The notes: generated from the letters alone by a model not told the origin. A stretch of DNA of 60,799 bases from Gammaproteobacteria bacterium (GCA_030594815.1 JAUVEN010000005.1:1-60799); one strand, 5' to 3'. Numbered from the stretch's first letter, positions 1 through 7,573 are shown. Translations and numbers: made by a program.

Positions 1-2
1 CC

Positions 3-128
3 GGTAAAGAGCTTAAAGAAGTGACCGGTATTGATGATGCTATGTTTTGCCATAATGGTTTATTTATTGCGGGTGCAGAAACCTTTGAAAGCACTATGAA
101 AATGGCATCCATCGCACTTCAAGAATAA
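3..128 (+). CDS. MYG1-family protein, C-terminal end (partial)
   Basis: Forty-one codons open from the left edge end in TAA at 126-128; the start lies outside the window. The tail reads as a VTGIDDA segment, then FCHNGLFIAG, then a short helix ending SIALQE. This matches what I know of the C-terminus of MYG1/UPF0160 proteins, which are DHH-like metal-dependent 3'-5' nucleases and typically end with a phrase of the type 'sGi.dAiFvH..rFia.aks.eGAl.mA'. Only the last tenth of the protein is present, so the assignment rests on one motif. No terminator hairpin with a U-run follows directly; a palindromic repeat starts about 50 bases downstream. Confidence 0.55.
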   Translation, partial: GKELKEVTGIDDAMFCHNGLFIAGAETFESTMKMASIALQE

Positions 129-176
129 TAAAAGTGCTATCAAAAATAAAAACCGATAAAACCTTTCTTTAGTCAT

Positions 177-229
177 AAATAAAGGGAGAGGAATGATTAG
201 ATTTAAATCACTCCGACCCCTTTTTATTT
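177..229. repeat. REP-like imperfect inverted repeat (AAAGGG family)
   Basis: The left arm has AAATAAAGGGAGAGGAATGA and the right arm, read in reverse complement, has AAATAAAAAGGGGTCGGAGTGA. The two therefore pair imperfectly around a short AT loop. The same AAAGGGG(T)C(G/A)GAG core recurs between genes at about 2566, 6161, 9403 and 20868. This resembles the short palindromic repeats that accompany REP-associated (RAYT/IS200-like) transposases in gammaproteobacteria. No transposase is present in this window. Confidence 0.5.
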
Positions 230-497
230 GAGCAACGTGTCTATGTCGTAACGATTACGCCTGAGTTTGAGGATGCCGTACATGATCGCTGGCCGCGTAT
301 TTTATAAGGGCGATAACCTGTTTCCATCCCCCCCATAAAAATAATAAATTATTTATAAATAACCTATTATTTTTATAAGTATTATATTTAAAGAATAATT
401 ACACTATAAATATACACATGCCATTGATAGTTAGATTTTACTTTAATAAAAATTTAGTTTGTTATTTATAATATACTAATGCACGTTAAAAAAGTGA
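230..497. other. Intergenic region with a possible coding remnant
   Basis: Directly after the repeat, positions 230-304 read in one frame as a well-formed peptide (EQRVYVVTITPEFEDAV, then HDRWPRIL) ending in TAA at 305-307. It has no start codon or ribosome site of its own, because its frame runs back into the repeat. It looks like the tail of a lost gene, but I do not recognise it. The rest, to about 497, is very AT-rich and shows no gene. Confidence 0.25.
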
Positions 498-526
498 TTG
501 ACCCTTAATAGGAATGCTTTTATATT
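498..526 (+). promoter_or_regulatory. Sigma-70 promoter of the rhodanese-DsrE operon
   Basis: TTGACC at 498-503 is followed after exactly 17 bases by TATATT at 521-526, a near-consensus housekeeping promoter. Transcription would start near 533, leaving an untranslated leader of about 184 bases before the ATG at 717. Confidence 0.6.
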
Positions 527-532
527 CTAGCT

Positions 533-716
533 CCCTCCCGCGCACATCTTATTTTTCTCAGGAAAAAAGATTTGTTCCTGCGAAAAATATTAACTGTACT
601 ACTCATTTGTTTGTAATAAAAAACTAACGATAGTTTTTAATACTACCGTTTGTATAAAAATAACGTCCTAGCATTTTTTATTGCTTGAGATAAACAACAT
701 TTAAGAGGAGTTAATC
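533..716 (+). promoter_or_regulatory. Structured 5' leader of the rhodanese gene
   Basis: The predicted leader holds several hairpins. CAGGAA (559-564) pairs with TTCCTG (575-580). AAACTA (621-626) pairs with TAGTTT (631-636). AACGATAGT (626-634) pairs with ACTACCGTT (642-650). The last two share bases and cannot form together, which is the layout expected of a switch or attenuator. No known riboswitch class was recognised. The ribosome site AGAGGAG lies shortly before the ATG at 717. Confidence 0.3.
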
Positions 717-1358
717 ATGTCTAAATATAAACTATGTACTTTAATAACCGGAGTTTCATTACTTGCTTTTACCGCATCCATGAATGTTAGTGCCGAGGGG
801 AACCGTTATGATCTACCTCGAGATTACCATTCAGAAGTCAGTGCTGCACGCGCCTATATCCTAACCAACCATAATAAAGGAAATATTGATAATGCTGACT
901 TCGCTAATGCCGTTATTATCGATGTTCGTACAGTTGAAGAATATGGTGCAGGTCACCCACCCAAATCAAGCAACATTCCCTTCCCACATATTCATGCCCG
1001 TCCTAACAAAGATAATTACATCGGACAAGATCCTGAACAATTTGTTAGTGATGTCATTGCTGCTTTTCCAGAACGCAGCACCCCAATATTAACGTTATGC
1101 CGTACAGGGTATCGAAGTGTTTTAGCGGCAAATTTACTTGCTGAAGCGGGCTACACGAATGTTAGAAATATTTGGCAAGGCTTTGTTGGAAGAACCAAAG
1201 TTGATACGGTTGGCAATACATTAGATCTTAATAACAATGGCGTTGATGGTGACGATGGTGATTTAGATGGCTGGACAAACTACCAAGAACTTCCGGTTAG
1301 CACAAAGCTCTTACCTGAACTGATCTATACACAGTATGAATACCTTTACTATGAATAA
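717..1358 (+). CDS. Secreted single-domain rhodanese-like protein
   Basis: A 213-residue protein with a Sec signal peptide (about residues 1-26, ending NVSAEG) and one rhodanese domain (about 60-165). The domain has the VIIDVRTVEEY start and the active-site loop CRTGYRS with catalytic Cys128. Rhodanese domains carry sulfane sulfur as a cysteine persulfide, here probably in the periplasm. The tail (about 170-190) is an Asp/Asn/Gly-rich stretch, DLNNNGVDGDDGDLDGW, that resembles a calcium-binding loop. A good ribosome site precedes the ATG, and the next gene follows after 37 bases on the same strand, so the two probably form an operon. The sulfur donor and acceptor are unknown; the DsrE-like neighbour is the obvious candidate partner. 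Confidence 0.8.
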   Translation: MSKYKLCTLITGVSLLAFTASMNVSAEGNRYDLPRDYHSEVSAARAYILTNHNKGNIDNADFANAVIIDVRTVEEYGAGHPPKSSNIPFPHIHARPNKDNYIGQDPEQFVSDVIAAFPERSTPILTLCRTGYRSVLAANLLAEAGYTNVRNIWQGFVGRTKVDTVGNTLDLNNNGVDGDDGDLDGWTNYQELPVSTKLLPELIYTQYEYLYYE

Positions 1359-1395
1359 AAATAATAATAAATCTTAAAACTATAAGGAGAATAAA

Positions 1396-2016
1396 GTGAA
1401 AAAAGTAATATTAATGATAAGCAGTCTAATTATGTTTGGTGTATTTAGTACATCTGCAATAGCCGATGAAGAATGTATAGTCGGTCAAGTAACGGGAATG
1501 TCACTTGATCAAGAGTTTGGGGACGGTACACATAGTAAAACACGCTGCATGAAAAAAACAGATCACGTAAAGTTAGTTATGCAAATAAATAAAGCCTGTC
1601 GTGATACTACCGTCGTATCAACGAATGCAGGATACCGTTTGGACAATCATGCGAACACATGTGGTGCAACACGTGGTTATGGTATTGCACAAATGAAAAA
1701 CATGATCAAAGACTATAAGACGACGCATGGCATTGATGCGAAACAACTTGATCTCAATATCATTGTTCATGGTGGGGGCGGCACAATGATGCTTAACACG
1801 CCAAATAACAAATTAAAGGATGCTGTTAATGCTTTACTTAATGATGGTGTTAAGTTTCATTTTTGTATGAATACTGTTCGCGGCATGGCGAGAAAAATGG
1901 GGAAAACCCCGGCTCAAGTTGTTTCAATGGTGATCCCCGGTGTGACGTATGTCACGGGTGGATTAACGGCATTGGGTGATTTTGAAGAATTAGGCTACAA
2001 CTATATTCATCCATAA
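1396..2016 (+). CDS. Secreted DsrE/DsrF-like protein
   Basis: A 206-residue protein that starts at GTG with AAGGAG eight bases upstream and has a signal peptide ending near residue 23 (TSAIADE). The C-terminal half (about 115-206) has the DsrE-like pattern: LNIIVHGGGG, then a helix, then GVKFHFCMNT with a conserved Cys157, then a hydrophobic strand and the terminal GYNYIHP. In cytoplasmic relatives (TusBCD, DsrEF) such domains accept and pass on sulfur as a persulfide. This copy is exported and extended by an N-terminal region with Cys27, Cys51, Cys68 and Cys89, which may form disulfides. It lies directly behind the secreted rhodanese and ends at a strong terminator. The role as a periplasmic sulfur acceptor is inferred. 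Confidence 0.7.
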   Translation: MKKVILMISSLIMFGVFSTSAIADEECIVGQVTGMSLDQEFGDGTHSKTRCMKKTDHVKLVMQINKACRDTTVVSTNAGYRLDNHANTCGATRGYGIAQMKNMIKDYKTTHGIDAKQLDLNIIVHGGGGTMMLNTPNNKLKDAVNALLNDGVKFHFCMNTVRGMARKMGKTPAQVVSMVIPGVTYVTGGLTALGDFEELGYNYIHP

Positions 2017-2035
2017 TAAATACCCATATAAAAAA

Positions 2036-2062
2036 GCCCGTTATGATGACGGGCTTTTTTTT
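2036..2062 (+). terminator. Rho-independent terminator of the rhodanese-DsrE operon
   Basis: GCCCGT (2036-2041) pairs with ACGGGC (2049-2054) around a seven-base loop and is followed by a run of eight T. It begins 20 bases after the DsrE-like stop codon. Confidence 0.9.
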
Positions 2063-2565
2063 ATATTTTTAAATAAAAAACATATGACTCTATATTTTTT
2101 CAATTAATGGATTTTTGTGGAGTTAATACAATACTCCGAAAGCCTAAACCTCGTGAGTTCAGGTTTACTATTACCCCTCTTCATCAATCACTTAGCCTAT
2201 TAAGATAATCATCAATAAAGAAGTGAGATGCATTGCGGGGAGTTGGCGGGGAATAGTTACACCATTTCTCCCTTCTTTCGTCATACATATAGTATAGAGC
2301 ACTTCTATTACTTTAAGTCTTTAGGTATATAAATCTGATAAGACTAATTAAGCTGACCGCATGAATTACACCATTATTTCATGAACAATCATATGTAAAA
2401 TACGCCAGTAGTCGGTGATATTATCTTTCACTTTATAATCGGGCATATTCTGAATTAATTTTTTTGCGCCATCAAATTCAACAGGCATTACCGTTTTAAT
2501 CATAAAAGATAAACTTCTTTTACCTGCAGCATTTTTTACTATTGAAAAAACAATGGGATAGATCA
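2063..2565. other. Intergenic region without a supported gene
   Basis: About 500 bases hold two small hairpins (GGAGT/ACTCC near 2118-2136, and TAAACCT/AGGTTTA near 2143-2170). A minus-strand open frame of 66 codons at 2366-2566 begins at TTG inside the following repeat and matches nothing I recognise. It may be a gene fragment and is not called as a gene. Confidence 0.4.
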
Positions 2566-2830
2566 ATTAAAGGGGTCGGAGTCTGACGAATCCCCACGAA
2601 ATTAATAAAAAAACTGATCAAAAACAACAACTTAGTAAAATATACATTAATACTAGATTAAAAGTTGTCTTTGCGAGGGAATAAAATGACCGAAGCAATC
2701 TCATGATATAGATGAATAAACTTGAGATTGCCGCGTTAACACTTAAAAACACTTGTTTTTAAGTGTTTCCTCGCAATGACCGGTAACTCTAAAATTCGTG
2801 GGGATCCCTCAGGGGCAGAGCCCTTTAAAA
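2566..2830. repeat. Nested palindromic element (MITE-like)
   Basis: Four inverted-repeat pairs are nested in 265 bases. The outermost arms are ATTAAAGGGGTCGGAG with ATCCCCACGAA (2566-2603) against ATTCGTGGGGAT and CCCTTTAAA (2793-2828). Inside are GTCTTTGCGAGG (2667-2678) against CCTCGCAATGAC (2769-2780), and GCAATCTCA (2695-2703) against TGAGATTGC (2723-2731). Innermost is a perfect 13-bp stem AACACTTAAAAAC (2738-2750/2755-2767) with a four-base loop. The 'TTGCGAGG...GCAATCTC' phrase is one I know from dispersed repeats in many bacterial genomes. There is no coding capacity, so any movement would need a transposase in trans. Confidence 0.65.
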
Positions 2831-2885
2831 TGCAGATCGTTAAGTTCATGTTGAGTAAAAGGGAATAGTTCTAATTTTTTGCCAT

Positions 2886-3728
2886 TTATTTTACTGGTTT
2901 AATTGTTAGATATACGCCACCTAAGACAGCAATGCTTGCGACAACTAATCTTAAACTTACCGGTTCAGATAAAAGCATGACGCCACCGATCGCAGCGATG
3001 ATTGGAACCGTTAATTGTACGGTTGCAGCTCGGGTTGCAGTAAGGTGAGGTAGGGCTGCGTACCAAATAGAATAACCAACACCTGATGCCAGTGCACCAG
3101 AGAGTATGGCCAGTACAATTCCTTTTTGGCTAAGGTGTACATCGTCTTGAAATATCAGGTACGTTAATAAAACTAAAGGCAGTGTACCAATAAAATTCCA
3201 ACTGGTAGCAACAAGGGGATTGATAATACCTTTGCCACGTAATGAATATATACCCCAAGCCAGTCCTGCGATCATCATTAATAGTGCGCTCATTAAAGGT
3301 GGTGCGCTGACACCGGGTAATAATAAATAAATAAATCCGCCAAAGGCTAGCAAGATTCCGACTAAAGCTAACTGATCAGGACGCTCACCTTTTATCAATC
3401 CAAATATGATCATGGTTAACTGCACCGTGCCGAAGAGAATGAGTGCACCGGTAGCCGTTGCAATTGCAATATATGAAAATGAAAAACAAATGGCGTAGGT
3501 GAACAACATGATGGATGAGAAGACGTTTATATTTTTTGGTTTAAATTCACGTGTCCGTATCAACATGAGTATTGTTAGTATTACTGCACCACTTATTAAA
3601 CGTATTGAAGTAAAACTTGCTGCATCTATACTTGTTGTGCCGTCATTCTCTACAAGTGCTAAGCGACAAAGTATTGAATTAGCCGCAAAGGCTAGCATGG
3701 CTAGTGTGGTTAATAGGTAAGGAAGCAT
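2886..3728 (-). CDS. EamA/DMT-family transporter
   Basis: A 280-residue, almost wholly hydrophobic protein with about ten membrane helices arranged as two EamA repeats (about residues 1-135 and 143-278). The first repeat opens with the usual FAANSILCRLAL motif. The second repeat holds GLAWGIYSLRGK and a typical C-terminal LSEPVSLRLVVASIAVLGGV. Members of this superfamily export or import small metabolites such as amino acids or nucleotide-sugar precursors; the substrate cannot be read from the sequence. The length is normal for the family. No strong ribosome site precedes the ATG. The gene stands alone, with a palindromic element just downstream. Confidence 0.85.
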   Translation of the reverse strand: MLPYLLTTLAMLAFAANSILCRLALVENDGTTSIDAASFTSIRLISGAVILTILMLIRTREFKPKNINVFSSIMLFTYAICFSFSYIAIATATGALILFGTVQLTMIIFGLIKGERPDQLALVGILLAFGGFIYLLLPGVSAPPLMSALLMMIAGLAWGIYSLRGKGIINPLVATSWNFIGTLPLVLLTYLIFQDDVHLSQKGIVLAILSGALASGVGYSIWYAALPHLTATRAATVQLTVPIIAAIGGVMLLSEPVSLRLVVASIAVLGGVYLTIKPVK

Positions 3729-3876
3729 TTATATAGTTTGGCACAATACGAAAAAACGTAAAGGTGAAGTAATAATTAAAGGGAGCGGCTATAAATATTT
3801 TAAGATTAATGTGAGGCCAGCGCTTAGTTGTCTCTACTAGAGAAAATAAAGAACTGACCTCAATATTTTTTTCGTT

Positions 3877-4245
3877 TTAACATCCATCGTCTTCAATTAT
3901 TACATTACCTGCTACATCATGTTCAGGTTGACCAATTTCATCAGTGACAATAACCCGAGTAAACATCATGTTTTCGATACGATTAAAGTTTGTATCTAAC
4001 GCATTTTTTACTGTGGTATCGCGTAAGCCATCATAAATCACAATTTTTCCCTGAGTTTCTTTTTTACGCTGATTAGTAGTTGGTTCAAATAAACGGTTTA
4101 CCTGCCATTTGTCAGCGGTTTCTAATAACTCTACATCAGCGACTGATTCTTCTGCTTGAATTGATCCGCTTAAAATCACAAGGAACAACAGTGTAGTAAT
4201 AGAAATAGAATTATTTAATGGGTTATGTTGTGTAGTTGATTGCAT
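3877..4245 (-). CDS. Small secreted protein of unknown function, divergent from the TPR regulator
   Basis: I chose the ATG at 4245 because AGGAGAA precedes it by about seven bases; the frame is open further upstream but has no ribosome site there. The product is 122 residues with a signal peptide (about 1-32, ending GSIQAEE), then a soluble region with an IVIYDGLRDTTV segment and a C-terminal VIIEDDGC. I do not recognise the family. It is transcribed away from the winged-helix/TPR regulator at 4420, and the shared intergenic region carries a tandem 11-bp repeat, so that regulator may well control it. Confidence 0.6.
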   Translation of the reverse strand: MQSTTQHNPLNNSISITTLLFLVILSGSIQAEESVADVELLETADKWQVNRLFEPTTNQRKKETQGKIVIYDGLRDTTVKNALDTNFNRIENMMFTRVIVTDEIGQPEHDVAGNVIIEDDGC

Positions 4246-4354
4246 GATCCTTCTCCTGTGACTATGTTTATAAGGTGTTTCTTGTTGTTCTGTTGCATGT
4301 CTAGAAACATAGCTGCAATGGGCTAAATTTTTGCGGTGATTAGCAGATGAATAA

Positions 4355-4375
4355 CCGACGTTTATCCGACGTTTA
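4355..4375. promoter_or_regulatory. Tandem 11-bp direct repeat, predicted winged-helix binding site
   Basis: CCGACGTTTA occurs at 4355-4364 and again at 4366-4375, with starts 11 bp apart on one face of the helix. OmpR/PhoB/CadC-type winged-helix proteins usually bind such tandem repeats. The site lies 45 bases before the start of a protein with exactly this domain and between two divergent genes. It is predicted to be its autoregulatory operator. Confidence 0.55.
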
Positions 4376-4419
4376 AATGTTGATAGTAAAATTGATAGGG
4401 CCAACAGGGATGGACTTTC

Positions 4420-6120
4420 ATGACAGATAAAGGTGTCAGTAAAAATGTGGATTTAAGTCAGCCCTTTATGGTTGGTGAATGGTTAGTTGAACCGGCCATA
4501 GAGCGCATTAGTGAAGGCGATCTTGAAGCAAAGCTTGAGCCACGGGTAATGGATTTACTTGTTTGCCTCTCGAGCAAAGGCGGGGAGGTGATTACCCGGG
4601 AAGAGTTGGAATCTAAGGTTTGGGTTGACATGGTGGTGGGGTACGATGCCTTGACCAGTGCGATGATTAAATTACGAAAAGCATTCCATGATGATTCTAA
4701 ACATCCAAAAATTATTCAAACTGTTTCTAAACGGGGGTATCGACTGATTGTTGAGGTTGCTGCTGTTCGTTCTGCAACATCAACTGGCATTCTTCATTCT
4801 CCTATTATAGAAAAAATTAATATCAATTCTCTGGGTTTAGGATTGTGGCTAGGACTTGGCATTATACTTATCGGGTTTATTTATTTTAATTACGTTGATT
4901 TTCATTCGCCATCTACTCAGGTCAAGAATGTAAAAATTCCTTCAATTATCGTACTGCCTTTTGTAAATATAAGCGGTGATCCTGAGCAGGCTTATTTTTC
5001 TGATGGTATTACTGAAGATATCATTACAGATTTATCTCGCATTTCGAAACTTAATGTTATGGCACGGAATACGTCTTTTAGTTACAAAGGACAGGTTATC
5101 AATCCCCAAAATATAGGAAAAGAGTTAAAGGTTCAGTACTTACTGGAAGGTAGTATTCGAAAATCGGGGGATAAATTAAGAGTTAATGCACAGCTAATAG
5201 ATACGGTTAATGGCTATCAAGTTTGGTCAGATCGTTATGATCGAAAGTTGGTGGAAGTATTTGCTGTTCAAGATGAATTAACTCGCAATATAGTTAATGC
5301 GCTTGCAATACAACTTACGGAACAAGAAGAGACTAGCCTGGCGCGTGTTTCCACCAACAATTTTCAAGCCTATGAGCATTTTTTACTGGGACAAAAATTT
5401 GCGAGAGAGAGGACGCGAGAAAGATTTTCTCAAGCAGAGGCTGAATTTAAACAGGCAATAAAATTAGATCCATCCTATGCACGTTCGTATGGCGCTTTAG
5501 CTGTTGTCATTATGAGAATGTATACGAATGCCTGGACTGATTCGCCAGCAGAAAGTCGCGATCGCGCTCTGGATATGGCGAAAAAAGCGGTTGTACTCAA
5601 TGACACTTTACCACAGGTATACTGGTCATTAGGATTTGTTCATCTTTACCGCAATGAATTTAACCAGGCTGCTATAGTTGTTAAGAAGGCAATTAATATC
5701 GCTCCGAGTTATGCTGATGGCTATGGTTTATTAGCATTGATTAACAATCGGTTGGGTAATGCAGATGAGGCGATTCGCCTGATTAACAAAGCGATTAAAC
5801 TCAACCCTCATTATACATGGGATTATCCTTATAACTTAGGACGCGCTTATTATGTGAAAGGTCGTTATGAGCAGGCAATAAAAGAGTTATTACTAGCATT
5901 GGAAAGAAATGAAAATGCTATTCCACCTCGTTTGTTTTTGGTTGCCAGCTATAGTGCGTTAAACATGAATGATGATGCTGAGTGGGAAGTTGAACAAGTA
6001 CTTAATGTGAATCCACTTTTTTCTATTTCACTTGTTTTAAATTCACATTCAATTGCTAATAAGAAAAACATGCAAATGTATATTTCGCATTTACGTAAAG
6101 CAGGGATGCCAGAAAAGTAA
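4420..6120 (+). CDS. Membrane-anchored winged-helix transcription regulator with TolB-like and TPR domains
   Basis: A 566-residue CadC-type regulator. Residues about 18-112 form an OmpR-like winged helix (LEPRVMDLLVCLSSKGGEVI, then VSKRGYRLI). Residues about 138-159 are one membrane helix. From about 172 a TolB/FlgO-like domain begins with IIVLPFVNISGDPEQAYFSDG. Residues about 310-560 are TPR repeats (for example ALAVVIMRMY and AYYVKGRYEQAIKELLLAL). The architecture puts DNA binding in the cytoplasm and protein-protein sensing in the periplasm. An AGGGA ribosome site precedes the ATG. A broken paralogue with the same domain order lies at 34581-36307. The signal sensed is unknown. Confidence 0.85.
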   Translation: MTDKGVSKNVDLSQPFMVGEWLVEPAIERISEGDLEAKLEPRVMDLLVCLSSKGGEVITREELESKVWVDMVVGYDALTSAMIKLRKAFHDDSKHPKIIQTVSKRGYRLIVEVAAVRSATSTGILHSPIIEKININSLGLGLWLGLGIILIGFIYFNYVDFHSPSTQVKNVKIPSIIVLPFVNISGDPEQAYFSDGITEDIITDLSRISKLNVMARNTSFSYKGQVINPQNIGKELKVQYLLEGSIRKSGDKLRVNAQLIDTVNGYQVWSDRYDRKLVEVFAVQDELTRNIVNALAIQLTEQEETSLARVSTNNFQAYEHFLLGQKFARERTRERFSQAEAEFKQAIKLDPSYARSYGALAVVIMRMYTNAWTDSPAESRDRALDMAKKAVVLNDTLPQVYWSLGFVHLYRNEFNQAAIVVKKAINIAPSYADGYGLLALINNRLGNADEAIRLINKAIKLNPHYTWDYPYNLGRAYYVKGRYEQAIKELLLALERNENAIPPRLFLVASYSALNMNDDAEWEVEQVLNVNPLFSISLVLNSHSIANKKNMQMYISHLRKAGMPEK

Positions 6121-6160
6121 AGCTATTTCTTTTCAACTAAAACAGGTAGATATGGTGCCG

Positions 6161-6229
6161 CATTAAAGGGACAGTTCCTTTTACCAATAGTTGAAAATGT
6201 TCAAATAAAAATCACTGCGACCCTTTTTT
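6161..6229. repeat. REP-like imperfect inverted repeat between convergent genes
   Basis: CATTAAAGGGACAGT (6161-6175) faces ATCACTGCGACCCTTTTTT (6211-6229), which reads AAAAAAGGGTCGCAGTGAT in reverse complement. It belongs to the same AAAGGG family as the repeats at 177 and 2566. It sits between the TPR regulator and the anti-sigma gene, which end towards each other, and the T-run may also help termination on the plus strand. Confidence 0.5.
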
Positions 6230-6298
6230 GCTGGACCACAACTAAAGTTTATCCCAAATTTTTGCTCCAATTTACCGACGTGAAAATAGGGTTGTAAC

Positions 6299-7021
6299 TT
6301 AAATTTCAATTAATGATTCAACTTTTAGATAGCTCCAGCCATCCTGTACACGGTCTATTATATGGTCAAAAGCCGGTTTTTCAGTGCGGACCTTTCTGTT
6401 AAAACTGGGTTCTACACCTTTTTTACGCAAACTCCGTATGCTATTGGCGCAGGCAATAAAATGTACATTGCTATGTTCTTTAAGAATTGTATCAATTCGA
6501 TCTTTATGAGGAGAAGTTTTACTTCGTATTAACTCTAGCCCGCCTGCGTTGGCGACGATCTCAACTTTGCTGTTAGTACTTTCATGCTGTTTTAGAAAAC
6601 TTTCAATATAATCAAATACTGCGGCATAGTGCTCAGGGTTAGACTGACTTATGTGGACAATAACGCGAACATTATCTGTTTTGACTTTTTGTTGATTGTT
6701 AAGCGCTAACTGCTGACCACTTTTAAAACTAATATAGCCTGTTGTTGTGGAAACAATTAATAGCAACACTGAGGCGGCAATGGCATATGTGGTTCGCGTT
6801 GCTCGCGGTGATTTTTTCCTGGCAGATGGTCGAACAGGTGGTGTTCTGTTGGCATACCCCAGTTTCATTAAATCTTTTGCTCGGCGTAGCTGATAAACCT
6901 GTTCTCTAATCTCGGGGCTTTGTTCCATTGCATCGAGTACTAAAGCGGTTTTATCCTCATCAAGTATGCCATCGACAAAACTATCCAGCATCTGGTCGTT
7001 AATTTTTCCTGTTTCACTCAT
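6299..7021 (-). CDS. Anti-sigma factor with periplasmic DsrE-like domain
   Basis: A 240-residue protein encoded nine bases after the ECF sigma gene. Residues 1-55 form a short anti-sigma-type helical domain (MLDSFVDGILDEDK) without a zinc motif. Residues about 79-98 are a single membrane helix (IAASVLLLIVSTTTGYISF). Residues about 116-235 look like a DsrE/DsrF domain: VRVIVHISQ, then KVEIVANAGGLELI, then NVHFIACANSIRSL, then DGWSYLKV. Cys191 is the only cysteine in the protein and aligns with Cys157 of the secreted DsrE-like protein at 1396. The topology places the DsrE part in the periplasm. A role as a thiol, persulfide or redox sensor that releases the sigma factor is inferred, not shown. 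Confidence 0.75.
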   Translation of the reverse strand: MSETGKINDQMLDSFVDGILDEDKTALVLDAMEQSPEIREQVYQLRRAKDLMKLGYANRTPPVRPSARKKSPRATRTTYAIAASVLLLIVSTTTGYISFKSGQQLALNNQQKVKTDNVRVIVHISQSNPEHYAAVFDYIESFLKQHESTNSKVEIVANAGGLELIRSKTSPHKDRIDTILKEHSNVHFIACANSIRSLRKKGVEPSFNRKVRTEKPAFDHIIDRVQDGWSYLKVESLIEI

Positions 7022-7030
7022 CGTCTTGTA

Positions 7031-7573
7031 TCACTTTACTACTTTAATATGTTTGTGTTGTTTTCTTTGGTACGTTAATACACTGTTATAATTTTTTAGC
7101 AGGTTTTTTCTTGCTCTGTGTAAACGACTCATAACGGTGCCAATTGGAATATTTAATATTTCTGCAACTTCGTTATATGAGAATTCCTCCAGGTCAACTA
7201 ACGAAATCACTTCCTTTTGCTCGATGGGTAACAATGCAACTGCGCAATGTATTTGTTCTATGGTCTCCTGACTTTGGCAGTTCCCCATAGGTCCGGCATC
7301 ATCTGAGATATATTCATTACTTAATTCAGTTTGTGGTTTTACTTTACGCAAATACCGGTGCCAGTGGTGATTTAATATTGTATATAACCAGGCATATAAG
7401 CGTTTTTCATCGCGCAATTGCTTGTGTTTGCGCACACCTGTTTCAATGGCTTCCTGTACCAGATCATCAGCAAGCATTTCATCACCACACCAGGCAAACG
7501 CAACGCGATATAATTGAGTCCGCGATTCTGCTATACGGTTTTTGAGTACCTGTGATGGGCCAAGTATTTGCAT
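7031..7573 (-). CDS. ECF-type RNA polymerase sigma factor
   Basis: A 180-residue sigma-70 family protein with region 2 (about 20-85: AFAWCGDEMLADDLVQEAIE, then LYAWLYTILNHHWHRYLRK) and region 4 (about 108-160: LLPIEQKEVISLVDLEEFSY, then NEVAEILNIPIGTVMSRLHR). It lacks regions 1 and 3, as is usual for ECF sigma factors. The gene is first in a two-gene operon with its anti-sigma partner, nine bases apart. An RpoE-like promoter about 65-90 bases upstream suggests autoregulation. The secreted propeller-like gene upstream on the same strand may be a target or simply a neighbour. Confidence 0.92.
   Translation of the reverse strand: MQILGPSQVLKNRIAESRTQLYRVAFAWCGDEMLADDLVQEAIETGVRKHKQLRDEKRLYAWLYTILNHHWHRYLRKVKPQTELSNEYISDDAGPMGNCQSQETIEQIHCAVALLPIEQKEVISLVDLEEFSYNEVAEILNIPIGTVMSRLHRARKNLLKNYNSVLTYQRKQHKHIKVVK

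Noticed and set aside
2366-2566. Minus-strand open frame of 66 codons
   Set aside because: It starts at TTG inside the palindromic element, has no ribosome site there and matches no family; at most a gene fragment.
3812-3872. Terminator-like hairpin TGAGGCCAG/CTGACCTCA with a T-run on the plus strand
   Set aside because: No plus-strand gene ends here; both flanking genes are on the minus strand, and the loop is over 30 bases.
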